Origin: JAYRWN01 sp041917975
GTDB lineage: Bacteria > Bacteroidota > Bacteroidia > Chitinophagales > Saprospiraceae
Direction of reading: 5' to 3'
NCBI GenBank assembly: GCA_041917975.1
Contig: JAYRWN010000330.1
Coordinates: 1-6,953 of the forward strand
DNA: 6,953 bases
Shown here: positions 6,596-6,953 of the stretch, piece by piece
Layout: each line of letters begins with the position of its first letter
Numbering within the stretch: the stretch's first letter is position 1
Position numbers and translations under genes: made by a program
Notes under the pieces: generated by a model
Database searches by the model: none
Seen by the model: only the letters and a program-made list of their open reading frames with translations
Told to the model about the DNA's origin: nothing

Positions 6596-6627
6596 GTAAA
6601 TTTACGCAATGCTATACGCAAATTTAC
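6596..6627. promoter_or_regulatory. Paired palindromes, probable antitoxin operator
   Basis: Two copies of a ten-base motif occur: GTAAATTTAC (6596-6605), a perfect palindrome, and GCAAATTTAC (6618-6627), differing at one base. They are 22 bp apart, close to two helical turns, so two dimers could bind the same DNA face. TACGCAA also recurs between and beside them (6603-6609, 6615-6621). The second palindrome covers the -7 box and the first lies in the short leader, so binding would block transcription. The antitoxin is the obvious candidate repressor. Confidence 0.55.
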
Positions 6628-6649
6628 ACAACATTTGCCGGCTTGTCAA
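6619..6649 (-). promoter_or_regulatory. Toxin-antitoxin promoter (Bacteroidota type)
   Basis: On the minus strand, TTG (6649-6647) is followed by exactly 20 bases and then TAAATTTG (6626-6619), a perfect TAnnTTTG -7 box. Transcription would start near 6612, giving a leader of about 20 bases before the GTG at 6590. The -33 element lies inside the last codons of the upstream symporter gene, and the first three bases of the -7 box are that gene's TAA stop. Confidence 0.65.
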
Positions 6650-6953
6650 TAGTATATCTAAAAATATGCGAAATTAATATCACCGAAAGGCATCCGATTA
6701 AATTAAACCATAAATAACCGATGTCCTGAGTGAAGTAAGCTGCCAAAACAATAATTTCTGAGATTACGGCAGCCCAAAAGACAGCTGTACCTGCAATCCG
6801 TTTAAAATAAAATGCCACTAAAAATATCCCTAAAATAGTCCCATAGAAGAGTGAACCAACAATATTTACAAATTGGATCAGGTTTTCAGCCAGATTGCCA
6901 AGTAAGGCAAAACCTATAGCTACCAGGCCCCATCCGAAAGTAAAGATCCTGGA
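6624..6953 (-). CDS. Sodium:solute symporter (SSS family), C-terminal part (cut by window edge)
   Basis: The last 109 codons and the TAA stop (6626-6624) are present; the frame is open to the window edge, so the true start is outside. The visible end shows three or four hydrophobic helices. The stretch SRIFTFGWG, GNLAENLIQFVNIVGSLF and YGTILGIFLVAFY is characteristic of late membrane helices of SSS-family transporters, which import sugars, amino acids or other solutes with Na+. The substrate cannot be inferred from this part. A GTG at 6818 could be mistaken for a start, but it lies within the continuous reading frame. The gene's end overlaps the toxin-antitoxin promoter and shares its strand, so some readthrough into that pair is possible. 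Confidence 0.85.
   Translation of the reverse strand, partial: SRIFTFGWGLVAIGFALLGNLAENLIQFVNIVGSLFYGTILGIFLVAFYFKRIAGTAVFWAAVISEIIVLAAYFTQDIGYLWFNLIGCLSVILISHIFRYTIDKPANVV

Noticed and set aside
6624..6818. A separate 64-residue small membrane protein starting at GTG 6818
   Set aside because: The frame stays open to the window edge and the upstream residues carry symporter-family motifs, so it is the end of a larger gene.

Overview
The window looks like a chromosomal segment from a member of the Bacteroidota; the species cannot be told. The evidence is internal. Three candidate promoters carry the Bacteroidota-type -7 box (TAnnTTTG or a close variant), each with a TTG-like -33 element exactly 20 bp upstream. 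Clear Shine-Dalgarno sequences are absent. Several starts are GTG or TTG, base composition is moderately AT-rich, and the right-edge fragment resembles the sodium:solute symporters common in this phylum.

Left edge (1-382): the N-terminal 81 codons of an arginine-deiminase-family enzyme run leftward off the window. A 137-bp divergent promoter region separates it from the main operon.

Centre (383-5637): five tightly packed plus-strand genes form one likely transcription unit. In order they are a soluble coiled-coil protein of unknown function; a protein with two N-terminal membrane helices and a long helical region resembling PspA/IM30 (ESCRT-III superfamily); a membrane-anchored SsuA/TauA-like solute-binding protein fused to a C-terminal OmpA peptidoglycan-binding domain; an SsuC/TauC-like permease with an extra C-terminal membrane module; and an SsuB/TauB-like ATPase. 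The last three make a complete NitT/TauT-type ABC importer whose binding protein appears tethered to both the inner membrane and the cell wall. Joined to two helical proteins, one PspA-like, the cluster suggests a transporter integrated with envelope maintenance or stress. The substrate cannot be read from the sequence. This is the most interesting part of the window.

Right (5646-6649): convergent to the operon lies a type II toxin-antitoxin pair, a DUF2384/MbcA/ParS-type antitoxin followed by a RES-domain toxin. The toxin begins at a non-ATG codon two codons after, and in the same frame as, the antitoxin stop. The pair has a well-formed promoter whose -7 box is overlapped by one of two near-identical palindromes, a likely autorepression operator.

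Right edge (6624-6953): the C-terminal 109 codons of a sodium:solute symporter enter from the right on the minus strand. Its stop codon lies inside the -7 box of the toxin-antitoxin promoter. No RNA genes, insertion sequences, CRISPR arrays or strong terminators were seen.
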